DNA from: an uncultured Saprospirales bacterium
GTDB lineage: Bacteria > Bacteroidota > Bacteroidia > Chitinophagales > Saprospiraceae
NCBI GenBank assembly: GCA_937926355.1
Contig: CALAZP010000090.1
Span: forward strand, 1 to 10,062
DNA length: 10,062 nucleotides
Direction of reading: 5' to 3'
Position numbers and translations under genes: made by a program. The notes under the pieces are model-generated. The model saw nothing but the letters and a program-made list of their open reading frames with translations. It ran no database searches and was not told the DNA's origin. Positions within the stretch are counted from its first letter, which is position 1. Every line of letters begins with the position of its first letter. Positions 1 through 7,187 of this stretch are shown piece by piece.

Positions 1-788
1 ATGTCAATCCTTCTTTAGCTCAAACTGAGTTTGTCGATGCAGTTGGCGATGGCGTTATTACTACTGTTGATGAAAACGTAATGTATCCTTATCAAGCGGA
101 TGCCAACAACCAAAATCCTTGGTTTGCCGCTTTCATTACCAGAACTGACTATGCGATCAGCGAGACTTTAGTGGACTATATGAAGCCATTGAATGACCCA
201 AGATTGAATGTATATGGTGATCCAGCACCTCTATATGGTGATGTAAGGGGGATGCCTTATGGAATTGAAAACGCTGGTGATATTCCTAATGATGAGATTT
301 CTTTCCCAGGTAACCCTGCGGTAAGAGGTCAGGATGCTCCTATTGCTGTTTTCACTGGAGCACAAATGCATTTCTTATTGGCAGAGGCTGCGCTTAAAGG
401 ATGGGTATCTGGAGATGCTCAAGCTTATTATGAGGGTGGTATAGCTGAATCTATGAAGCAGTGGGGCGTATATGATGCTGCTGCATTTGCTGATTTCATC
501 GCTCAAGACGGTGTGGCATGGGATGCTGCTAAGGGAATGGAATTGATTGGATACCAAAAGTGGGTAGCTTTATACTTACAAGGTGCTGAATCTTGGGCAG
601 AGTGGAGAAGAACTGGATACCCAGTTTTATCTCCTGCACCAGATCCATTGAATGCCGATGGACAAATTCCTAGACGACATGGATATCCCACATCTGAAAG
701 AGATATCAATTCTGATAACTATGCATCTGCTGTTCAGATGTTAGGTGGTCCTGACGAATTGAGTACTAGATTGTGGTGGGATAACTAA
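1..788 (+). CDS. SusD/RagB-family outer-membrane lipoprotein, 3' part (5' end outside window)
   Basis: The frame is open from base 3 to the TAA at 786-788, giving about 261 C-terminal residues; the lipoprotein signal and N-terminal helices lie off the left edge. The protein looks like the SusD-like_2 branch (SusD/RagB nutrient-binding lipoproteins). Seen in sequence: a helix around 'FLLAEAALKGW', then 'GYQKWVALYLQG' leading into 'AEWRRTGYPVL', and a C-terminus of 'TRLWWDN'. The same arrangement (RAEAAL, then YRRTGKP, then FWDN) occurs in the second SusD-like protein of this window. Family knowledge: SusD proteins sit on the outer leaflet of the outer membrane and form a hinged lid over a SusC TonB-dependent barrel. 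Inference: its SusC partner lies just upstream. The internal ATG at 81 is not a credible start, because the frame continues upstream with fitting sequence. The substrate is unknown. Confidence 0.88.
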   Translation, partial: VNPSLAQTEFVDAVGDGVITTVDENVMYPYQADANNQNPWFAAFITRTDYAISETLVDYMKPLNDPRLNVYGDPAPLYGDVRGMPYGIENAGDIPNDEISFPGNPAVRGQDAPIAVFTGAQMHFLLAEAALKGWVSGDAQAYYEGGIAESMKQWGVYDAAAFADFIAQDGVAWDAAKGMELIGYQKWVALYLQGAESWAEWRRTGYPVLSPAPDPLNADGQIPRRHGYPTSERDINSDNYASAVQMLGGPDELSTRLWWDN

Positions 789-810
789 AATATAGGGTTA
801 TTTCCTTTAA

Positions 811-847
811 AGAGGCCTTAGACTTCGGTGTAAGGCCTCTTTTTTTT
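811..847 (+). terminator. Rho-independent terminator after the first SusD-like gene
   Basis: A perfect 10-bp stem pairs 811-820 (agaggcctta) with 831-840 (taaggcctct). After one G-G mismatch, two more pairs close a UUCG tetraloop (824-827, in c-UUCG-g context). Seven T follow at 841-847. The hairpin starts 23 bases after the SusD stop, so it should end the first transport unit and insulate the SusC gene downstream. Confidence 0.92.
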
Positions 848-1041
848 GGAATTATTTATAAATCCTTAAAAACTAATCTTTGTAATGATTTTAAGTCTTA
901 CAAAAAAAAAAATTAGGTTTCAGAGGTTAAATCAAAACAATTATTGGTTTGATGCTTTTTTGACCTGTTTCGAAGGTTCTAATTTGAATCCATTGTTGTC
1001 AAATAGTTAAGAAAATGTTATTTAAAACCGATGAAATGCAT

Positions 1042-1049
1042 TATTTTGG
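1042..1049 (+). promoter_or_regulatory. Weak candidate -7 element for the SusC-led operon
   Basis: TATTTTGG differs at one conserved base from the Bacteroidota TAnnTTTG consensus. It lies 40 bases before the SusC ATG, a plausible position giving a short 5' leader. I see no clear TTG at the expected upstream distance, only 'tgtta' around 1016-1020, so this is tentative. In this AT-rich gap near-matches are expected by chance. Confidence 0.25.
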
Positions 1050-1089
1050 TTGCAGTTTTCACTTAAATACGTAATAAAATCGAGTTATT

Positions 1090-4000
1090 ATGAAAAAACA
1101 CTTACTAGTTGTTTCACTAATGTTCGTAGCTTTTGCTGGTGCAATTGCACAAAGAACAATTAGTGGTACGGTGAGCGATGCAAGTGGAGAAACCCTAATA
1201 GGAGCCAGTATTCTGGTGAAGGGAACCTCCACAGGTACAATCACTGATTTCGATGGAACCTATTCATTGGAGGTTCCTGAAGGAGCTACTACTCTTGTCT
1301 TTTCCTACACAGGTTACAGCTCAAAAGAGGTTGAAATTGGAGCTTCCAATACCATTGATTTGGTGATGGAAGAATCAGCTGAGACCCTATCTGAAGTCGT
1401 TGTTACCGGTTTGGGTATCAAGAAGGAAAAGAAAGCATTGGGTTATGGTGTATCTACCTTATCTTCAGATGAGATTGCAGGTAGAGCTGAATCTGATGTA
1501 TCAAGAATTTTACGAGGTAAGGCTACAGGTGTGGATATTGCACAAACATCAGGTCTTGCTGGATCGGGAACTAACGTAATTATTAGAGGTTATTCTTCTA
1601 TCACAGGGGATAATCAACCTTTATTCGTTATTGACGGAGTTCCTTTCAACACTGCGACTCAGACCGATAGAGGATTTGGTGCTGGTGGAGCTACAGCTTC
1701 CAGTAGATTCCTTGATTTAGATCCTAATGCTATTGCTGAAGTTTCTATCCTTAAAGGTCTCTCTGCTACAGTACTTTACGGGGAAGCAGGACGAAATGGG
1801 GTAATCTTGATTACCACAAAAAACGGTAGAGCAGGTGCCAACCTTAATAAAGGAATGGAGGTAACTGTCAACCAGTCGGTTTCCTTCTCTGAGGTAGCCA
1901 ACTTACCTGATTATCAAAATACTTATGGAAATGGGTTTTCAGGTGGATTCGGTTGGTTCTTTTCTAATTGGGGAGCGAGATTTGATGATCAGAATCCTTC
2001 TTCCTATGGTTCTGACTATAGAGGGGTAGCGCCTAATGGAAATGTTTTAATTACCCATCCTTATGATCAGTCTCAATATAATGATGATGTTCCTGAATTT
2101 ATTGGTGCTGATTATGAATATAAGCCTTATCCTTCTGTAGAGAATTTCTTTGCTGATCCGGCTTTGACTACAAAAACTTCTCTTTCAATTGAGAATAATA
2201 TTAACGAAAACACTTCAGTAAGTGCTACTTATAGCTATATTGATGATGGTGGCTTTACGCCATTATTAGATGAGCAAAGAGGAGGTGGTAAGTCTAATTA
2301 CTTGAGAAAGCATAATTTTGGTTTGGGTATGCAAACCAAATTATCTAATGGATTAAAAGTTAGAGGTACTTTCAACTATGTGAATTCAGAAAGAAGAACA
2401 CCTATTACTGCTCAGGCATTTGGTGGCGGTGGTAACGGTTTATTTGCCGCATTGTTATTTACACCAAGATCAATAGATTTAATGAACTTGCCTTACCAGA
2501 GTTCTTTAGATGGTTCTAATATTTACTACAGAAGAGGTTCTACCATTCAGAATCCAAGATGGGTATTAAATAATGCGGGTGACTACGAATATGTTCAGCG
2601 TTTCTTTGGAACTTTGGAAGCGTCGTATGATATTACATCTTGGTTAAGTGCTCTGTATAGAGTGGGTATTGACCAATATCAATTGAAATCTGTAAGAGAG
2701 CAGAATAAAGGAGGACAGTATAATCCTGATGGATTTTTGGAAACTTCTAACAGACAAAATAGAATTACAGATCAGGTAATGAATTTCCTATACAACTTCC
2801 AATTGTCTGATGATTTTACTTTGGATGGGGTAGTTGGGGCGAATTTAAGAAGAGAAGTATTCTCCTATAACGCGGTAGAAAGTACGCAGCAATTCGTTTA
2901 TGGTTTGTTTACGCACAACAACTTTGTCAACCATAACGCTTTCGCCTTCGAATCTGAAGAGAACACTATGGGTGTTTATGCAACAGCATCTTTAGGTTAT
3001 AAAAACTATTTGTATTTCAACGTTCAGGCAAGAAACGACTGGACTTCTACTTTAGAGCAAGCGAATAGATCCATTTTGTATCCATCAGCTAGTTTGTCAT
3101 TTGTAGCTACCGATGCTATTCCTTCTTTACAGCAGAGTAATTTGGTAAATTATTTAAAAGTTAGATTAGGTTATGGTACCTCTGCTGGTTACCCAAATCC
3201 CTATCAGACAAGAACTATCTTAGGTACAGCGACTAACGTATTTGTTACGGAGGGTGGTAGTATTTTAAATACCAACTCTTTGGCAGACCGATTAGGTAAC
3301 AACAACCTAAAACCTGAATTACACTCTGAATTAGAATTGGGAGTTGAAGCAAGATTCTTAAATAACAGAGTGGGGGTTGACCTTTCTTTGTATCAGAAGA
3401 CTTCTTCAGATTTGATTATAGACCTGAATTTGGACCCAGCTACTGGTTTTACCAATACTACGGTTAACGGGGCGACAGTTGTGAATGAAGGGGTGGAATT
3501 GGGCTTGGATTTTACTCCTATCAGAGGCAAGTTCCAATGGGATTTTACTTTAAATTATACCAAGAACGTTGGTACGGTGGATGAAATTACCGGTGGGGTA
3601 GATCAGATTCAGATCGCTGGATTTGGTGGATCTTTGGGTAATTATGCCATTCCTGGCCAACCTTACGGGATTATTCAAGGTACTAAATTCGTTAGAGCTG
3701 AGGGAACAGATGAGTTATTCACCAATGCACAAGGTAGCTATGTTGAAGATGCAGGATTGCAAGTTATTGGTAATCCACAGGCTAATTTTACAGCAAACTG
3801 GATCAACAATTTCTCTTATAAAGGATTATCTGTAGGATTCCAGTGGCAATATATTGATGGTGGAGATATTTACTCTTCTACTGTTCAAGCATTAATGGCT
3901 AGAGGTAACACTATAGATACAGATTACGATAGATATCTTCCTTTAGTACTTGATGGTGTTGGCCCTGACGGTCAGCCCAATACGGTTCAAACCTATATGG

Positions 4001-4308
4001 GTGATGTCTTCTTTAATGCCTACTTTGGAGCAGATGAAGGAGGTATTTTTGATGCCACTGTAATAAGATTGAGAGAAGTTTCTATGTCTTACAGTCTGCC
4101 GAAGAAAATTTTAGAAGGAACGCCATTTGGATCATTTAATGTTTCTCTATTTGGAGAAAACTTGTTCTACAATGCCCCTAACTTCCCAGAAGGAATCAAT
4201 TTTGACCCTGAAGTTCTTTCAGTTGGGGTTGGTAACGGTAGAGGTTTTGACTTCAGAACAGCTCCAACTTCTAAGAAATATGGTGTTTCTCTAAATGTTA
4301 CCTTCTAA
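1090..4308 (+). CDS. SusC/RagA-family TonB-dependent outer-membrane transporter
   Basis: This 1072-residue protein has the full SusC architecture. A signal peptide covers residues 1-20, with likely cleavage after 'GAIA' and before Gln21. A carboxypeptidase-regulatory-like beta-sandwich follows at about 22-95 (ISGTVSDASGETLIGASILV, then DFDGTYSLEVP). A TonB-box-like stretch 'SEVVVTGLGI' lies at 101-110. The plug runs from about 115 to 250, with 'NVIIRGYSS' at 162-170, 'PLFVIDGVPFN' at 177-187 and 'NGVILITTKNG' at 236-246. The remainder is a beta-barrel ending in the terminal aromatic 'LNVTF'. Family role: energised by TonB-ExbBD, it imports ligands captured by its SusD lid. Length is normal and the gene is intact. 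The ATG at 1090 is chosen because the signal peptide begins there. The SusD-like gene starts 34 bases downstream, so both are presumably co-transcribed. In place of the common small-residue 'LKGAAAA..YGSRAANG' plug segment it has 'LKGLSATVLYGEAGRNG' (221-237). The substrate is unknown. Confidence 0.95.
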   Translation: MKKHLLVVSLMFVAFAGAIAQRTISGTVSDASGETLIGASILVKGTSTGTITDFDGTYSLEVPEGATTLVFSYTGYSSKEVEIGASNTIDLVMEESAETLSEVVVTGLGIKKEKKALGYGVSTLSSDEIAGRAESDVSRILRGKATGVDIAQTSGLAGSGTNVIIRGYSSITGDNQPLFVIDGVPFNTATQTDRGFGAGGATASSRFLDLDPNAIAEVSILKGLSATVLYGEAGRNGVILITTKNGRAGANLNKGMEVTVNQSVSFSEVANLPDYQNTYGNGFSGGFGWFFSNWGARFDDQNPSSYGSDYRGVAPNGNVLITHPYDQSQYNDDVPEFIGADYEYKPYPSVENFFADPALTTKTSLSIENNINENTSVSATYSYIDDGGFTPLLDEQRGGGKSNYLRKHNFGLGMQTKLSNGLKVRGTFNYVNSERRTPITAQAFGGGGNGLFAALLFTPRSIDLMNLPYQSSLDGSNIYYRRGSTIQNPRWVLNNAGDYEYVQRFFGTLEASYDITSWLSALYRVGIDQYQLKSVREQNKGGQYNPDGFLETSNRQNRITDQVMNFLYNFQLSDDFTLDGVVGANLRREVFSYNAVESTQQFVYGLFTHNNFVNHNAFAFESEENTMGVYATASLGYKNYLYFNVQARNDWTSTLEQANRSILYPSASLSFVATDAIPSLQQSNLVNYLKVRLGYGTSAGYPNPYQTRTILGTATNVFVTEGGSILNTNSLADRLGNNNLKPELHSELELGVEARFLNNRVGVDLSLYQKTSSDLIIDLNLDPATGFTNTTVNGATVVNEGVELGLDFTPIRGKFQWDFTLNYTKNVGTVDEITGGVDQIQIAGFGGSLGNYAIPGQPYGIIQGTKFVRAEGTDELFTNAQGSYVEDAGLQVIGNPQANFTANWINNFSYKGLSVGFQWQYIDGGDIYSSTVQALMARGNTIDTDYDRYLPLVLDGVGPDGQPNTVQTYMGDVFFNAYFGADEGGIFDATVIRLREVSMSYSLPKKILEGTPFGSFNVSLFGENLFYNAPNFPEGINFDPEVLSVGVGNGRGFDFRTAPTSKKYGVSLNVTF

Positions 4309-4342
4309 TTATCCTTTCTAAGAAGAAAAAAAATATTTTGAT

Positions 4343-6043
4343 ATGAAATTATTTAAAAATCTAATGATCCTGTTTTTATCCATAGGGATTTTCTCTTGTG
4401 ATATGACGGATTTAGAATTACAGGATAACCCGAATGCGGTGACGCCTGAAAATGCAAGTATCAATGACTTGTACAACAACATACAATTAAGTTTCAGAAA
4501 TGTATTTTTTAATGCTCAGGCAGCTCCAGGAGCTATGGCTAGAATGTACCATCTGGGATCTTATTTGTATCTTTCCGCTACCTCCCCTAATACGATGAAT
4601 GGATTGTGGAATAATGCTTATTCTACCTTATTTCCAGATATTGACGCTCTTTTGAATTTAGCAGAGGCGAGGGGGTTGGATATTCATGCAGGTACGGCTA
4701 AAATCATGAAAGCTTATACCTTGTTGGCCTTGGTTGATTTGTTAGGTGACGTGCCTTATAGTGAGGCTGGACAGGGTACTGATGTAATTAGTCCAAGCGC
4801 AGATCCTGGTTCTCAGGTATATGCTGCCGCAATGGGACTTTTAGACGAAGCCATAGGACAATTGAGTGGTACTTCAGCATCAAGACCTGCGGTTGATAAT
4901 TATTATGGTGGAAGTGCAACTAAATGGATAAAGGCTGCCAATTCTATTAAGTTGAAAGCTGCCCTTAACATGGGAGATGCTGGAACTATCAACTCATTGG
5001 TGAGTGGAGGTAACTTGATTAGTGATGTGGCTGATGATTTTGATTTTACTTATGGTACTCAAAGAGCCAATCCCAATTCTAGGCATCCTGGTTACCAAAG
5101 TCATTATGAAGTAGATGATGGTGATTATTTAAGCAATTATTATATGTGGTTATTGAGGGCGGATAAAACGGACGACAATGGCAATGCCATTATTGATCCT
5201 AGAATTCGCTTTTATTTTTATCGAAAAGTGGACGATGCAGTTAATCAGGATGCAACCACTTATTCTTGTCACTTCTCTACATTTCCAGATCAAAGTGCTA
5301 AACCAGATCATTGGTTGACAGTGGATCCTGATCTACCTTATTGTGTAGCTTCTGCTGATGGATATTCAGGAAGAGACCACCTTAACGGAGAAGGTATTCC
5401 ACCAGATGGTCCTATCAGAACTTCTTACGGTTTATATCCATCTGGCGGTCAGTTTGACGATGACTCTTTCCAAGATACCAGACAAAGAGGTACTACTGGT
5501 GCTTTGGGAAATGGAATTTGGCCCATCATGCATGCTTCTTTCGTTGATTTCATGAGAGCTGAAGCGGCTCTTACGCTTGGAACCAATGATGATGCTAGAG
5601 CGCTTTTAGAAAGCGGTATTAGAAAATCTATTTCTAAAGTATTTTCGTTCGGAAGTAAAGTAGCCTCTACACTTAACACCACGGTTACTTTAAGAGATGG
5701 AAGTTCTGGAACTATTGCAGAATTGTATGTGCCTGGGCAGGATAAAATCGATGGGTACGTAGATTTTGTAATGAATGCTTATGATGCAGCGGATGCTGAT
5801 GGCAAATTAGATATCGTAGTAAAGGAGTACTACATTGCAGCTTGGGGTAATGGACTAGAAGCTTACAATATGTACAGAAGAACAGGTAAGCCAGCCAATA
5901 TGCAGCCTGGTCTTGAACCTCAAGTGGGTGCTTTTGTAAGGTCTTTCTTATTACCAGCGAACCACGTTGATAGAAACGCCAATGCAACGCAGAAAACTAT
6001 TACCGATAGGGTATTTTGGGACAATGGCCCAGAAGTTTATTAA
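4343..6043 (+). CDS. SusD/RagB-family nutrient-binding outer-membrane lipoprotein (SusD-like_2 type)
   Basis: This complete 566-residue lipoprotein is the lid partner of the SusC encoded 34 bases upstream. Residues 1-18 form a lipoprotein signal ending 'IGIFS', and Cys19 is the lipidated residue. The mature N-terminus 'DMTDLELQDNPNAVTPENAS' matches the usual start of this branch. TPR-like helical segments follow: 'KIMKAYTLLALVDLLGDVPYSEA', where the last part is the well-conserved SusD 'GDVPYSEA' signature, and 'KWIKAANSIKLKAALNMGD'. A late 'FMRAEAAL' helix and 'YNMYRRTGKP' (about 508-517) precede the 'VFWDNG' C-terminus. Length is close to the family norm. It is diverged from the partial SusD-like protein at the left edge, so the two pairs are not a recent duplication. 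The start follows an A-rich stretch with no strong Shine-Dalgarno sequence, as is usual in this phylum. The ligand cannot be deduced. Confidence 0.93.
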   Translation: MKLFKNLMILFLSIGIFSCDMTDLELQDNPNAVTPENASINDLYNNIQLSFRNVFFNAQAAPGAMARMYHLGSYLYLSATSPNTMNGLWNNAYSTLFPDIDALLNLAEARGLDIHAGTAKIMKAYTLLALVDLLGDVPYSEAGQGTDVISPSADPGSQVYAAAMGLLDEAIGQLSGTSASRPAVDNYYGGSATKWIKAANSIKLKAALNMGDAGTINSLVSGGNLISDVADDFDFTYGTQRANPNSRHPGYQSHYEVDDGDYLSNYYMWLLRADKTDDNGNAIIDPRIRFYFYRKVDDAVNQDATTYSCHFSTFPDQSAKPDHWLTVDPDLPYCVASADGYSGRDHLNGEGIPPDGPIRTSYGLYPSGGQFDDDSFQDTRQRGTTGALGNGIWPIMHASFVDFMRAEAALTLGTNDDARALLESGIRKSISKVFSFGSKVASTLNTTVTLRDGSSGTIAELYVPGQDKIDGYVDFVMNAYDAADADGKLDIVVKEYYIAAWGNGLEAYNMYRRTGKPANMQPGLEPQVGAFVRSFLLPANHVDRNANATQKTITDRVFWDNGPEVY

Positions 6044-6053
6044 TGAGTACTCA
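6044..6053. repeat. 10-bp perfect palindrome after the SusD-like stop
   Basis: TGAGTACTCA is exactly self-complementary and begins at the base after the SusD-like stop codon, inside the 40-base gap before the next lipoprotein gene. It has no T tract and no loop, so it is not a terminator. It could be a minor processing or protein-binding site, or chance. Confidence 0.3.
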
Positions 6054-6083
6054 AGTATTCAAAAAAATTAAAGATTATTTATT

Positions 6084-7004
6084 ATGAATAAATTTAAAAT
6101 TTTATCGTTAGTTGGTGGTTTCTTGCTGGTGCTCTCTGGTTGTAAGGATGAGAACTTGGCTCCCATCTTGACTTTCGAACAAACCGAACAAGGAGGTTTC
6201 CCAAGATTAATTGAGGAAACTAATAAATTAATCAATCTCTTTAATATTTCGGGTTCTAATTACACTTACACTGTAGAATTTGTAGATCTAGAACAGGGTG
6301 ATTTAGTTACGGAATATAGATTGGAGATGACCTATGTAGATGCTAATCCCGATAATGGTGATGCCTCCGTAGGTCCGATTGTTTATGCTACTTATGGTCC
6401 ATCTGATTTTACCGAAAATGCAGATGGTTATCAGTCTATTACCGTTTCTATCCCCGCTTCTGCAGCGATTTCAGCTGCGAATACCACTGCTGATGCATTA
6501 AAGGCAGGAGACGCATTTCAATTTAGGGGATTTGTAACTCTTGCTGACGGAAATGTTTATGGAGCTGCTAATTCATCTTCTTCCGTGAGAGGAGCGGCTT
6601 TTAGAGGTCACTTTAACTTCACTTTACCAGCTGCGTGTCCTTCGGATTTGGGCGGGTCTTATGAATATACCTCTACTGATTATTGGTGTGGTGGTCCCGA
6701 GACCTCTGGTTCTGTATCTATTCAAGCTTTAGGTGGTGGTAAATATCAGTTTAACGATTGGTCATTTGGTACTTATGGAGTTTGCTATGGTGGCGGTAGT
6801 GGAGCTGGAGATTTAAGCTTCACAGATGTTTGTGCTGAGGTTTCATTTACTGGTTTTACCGATGTATATGGTGATACTTGGACGTATGATTCAGAAATTA
6901 ATGGTAACGAGTGGACCATTAACTGGGAGAATACTTATGGTGAATTTGGCTCTGCTGTTATTAAATATACAGGTGGTGCCGATTGGCCATTTAGTTTGAA
7001 GTAA
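6084..7004 (+). CDS. Surface lipoprotein of unrecognised family, third gene of the SusCD operon
   Basis: This 306-residue protein follows the SusD-like gene by 40 bases and is the last gene before a strong terminator. Residues 1-19 are a lipoprotein signal ending 'VLSG', with Cys20 lipidated. The next residues, 'KDE', fit the Bacteroidota lipoprotein export signal that sends lipoproteins to the cell surface. Residues of about 25-180 look all-beta and may be an Ig-like or SusE-like domain. A Ser/Ala-rich linker and 'RGHFNFTLPAA' lead into a second domain (about 185-306). That domain is rich in Trp, Tyr and Gly and carries the only other cysteines (185, 202, 234, 250), enough for two disulfides. 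No catalytic motif is visible. By position it resembles the SusE/SusF or surface-glycan-binding proteins that assist SusCD pairs, but I do not recognise the sequence family. A binding role is therefore inferred from context. Confidence 0.85.
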   Translation: MNKFKILSLVGGFLLVLSGCKDENLAPILTFEQTEQGGFPRLIEETNKLINLFNISGSNYTYTVEFVDLEQGDLVTEYRLEMTYVDANPDNGDASVGPIVYATYGPSDFTENADGYQSITVSIPASAAISAANTTADALKAGDAFQFRGFVTLADGNVYGAANSSSSVRGAAFRGHFNFTLPAACPSDLGGSYEYTSTDYWCGGPETSGSVSIQALGGGKYQFNDWSFGTYGVCYGGGSGAGDLSFTDVCAEVSFTGFTDVYGDTWTYDSEINGNEWTINWENTYGEFGSAVIKYTGGADWPFSLK

Positions 7005-7022
7005 TCGTTATTAATGATTTTA

Positions 7023-7060
7023 AGCCATACTCCACTCTAGTGGGGTATGGCTTTTTTTTT
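7023..7060 (+). terminator. Rho-independent terminator closing the SusC-SusD-lipoprotein operon
   Basis: A 13-bp stem pairs 7023-7035 (agccatactccac) with 7040-7052 (gtggggtatggct), containing one T-G wobble, around a 4-base loop 'tcta'. It runs into nine T at 7052-7060. It begins 18 bases after the lipoprotein stop. It leaves only 19 bases before the next potential start codon at 7080, so there is little room for a separate promoter for the sulfotransferase-like gene. Confidence 0.93.
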
Positions 7061-7079
7061 GATTTTAAAATGATCTGCC

Positions 7080-7187
7080 ATGAAAAGAATGATTCATGTG
7101 TTGGGCTTACTTAGTATGTTTTATTTTGGGAATTAACAAAATACAGTAGGATTACTGAAGTATGAAAACACTGAAGTATCGCCAGGA
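7080..7187 (+). pseudogene. Severed signal-peptide segment of the sulfotransferase-like gene, interrupted by TAA at 7134-7136
   Basis: From the ATG at 7080 the reading is MKRMIHVLGLLSMFYFGN, then TAA (7134-7136), then QNTVGLLKYENTEVSPG running without a break into the frame that is open from 7188 to 8747. The first 18 codons look like a Sec signal peptide: basic start, hydrophobic core, small residues near the end. The Gln right after the stop sits where mature Bacteroidota exported proteins often begin. No frameshift is needed, and one base change would restore the frame (for example TCA, Ser, to TAA). 'QNTVGLL' followed by 'LFFPHNQSTTYLLNNCGEVVHTW' looks like the normal N-terminus of this family. 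The gene therefore once started at 7080. I cannot tell a real nonsense mutation from a base-calling error. Confidence 0.8.

Larger units (their letters stand above)
789..1089. other. Intergenic region between two SusC/SusD units
   Basis: Apart from the terminator at its left end, this 301-base gap has no convincing gene. It is very AT-rich, with an uninterrupted run of 11 A at 902-912. It should hold the promoter of the SusC-led operon, but no perfect TAnnTTTG box is present. Near-matches are TAATCTTTG (874-882, one base too long), TAGGTTTC (914-921) and TATTTTGG (1042-1049). I see no sigma or anti-sigma gene, riboswitch or long inverted repeat. Confidence 0.6.

Noticed and set aside
375..709. 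Minus-strand open frames (375-557, 503-709) inside the first SusD-like gene
   Set aside because: They are antisense shadows of a well-supported coding frame, with no start context or recognisable domain. The same applies to the other short antisense frames in the window, such as 5449-5682, 5712-5987 and 9206-9433.
874..882. TAATCTTTG as the promoter of the SusC operon
   Set aside because: It has three bases between TA and TTTG instead of two, and lies over 200 bases from the start with no clear TTG at the proper upstream distance.
902..912. Run of 11 A as a phase-variable tract
   Set aside because: It is in a noncoding AT-rich gap, not at a start codon or between promoter elements that I can identify, so a switching role is unsupported.
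3623..3835. Small + strand frame inside the SusC gene
   Set aside because: It overlaps the conserved SusC barrel in another frame and has no features of its own; likewise 5358-5555 and 8548-8730 in their host genes.
7061..7079. Dedicated promoter for the sulfotransferase-like gene
   Set aside because: Only 19 bases separate the terminator T run from the ATG, with no TAnnTTTG match; any promoter would have to overlap the terminator.
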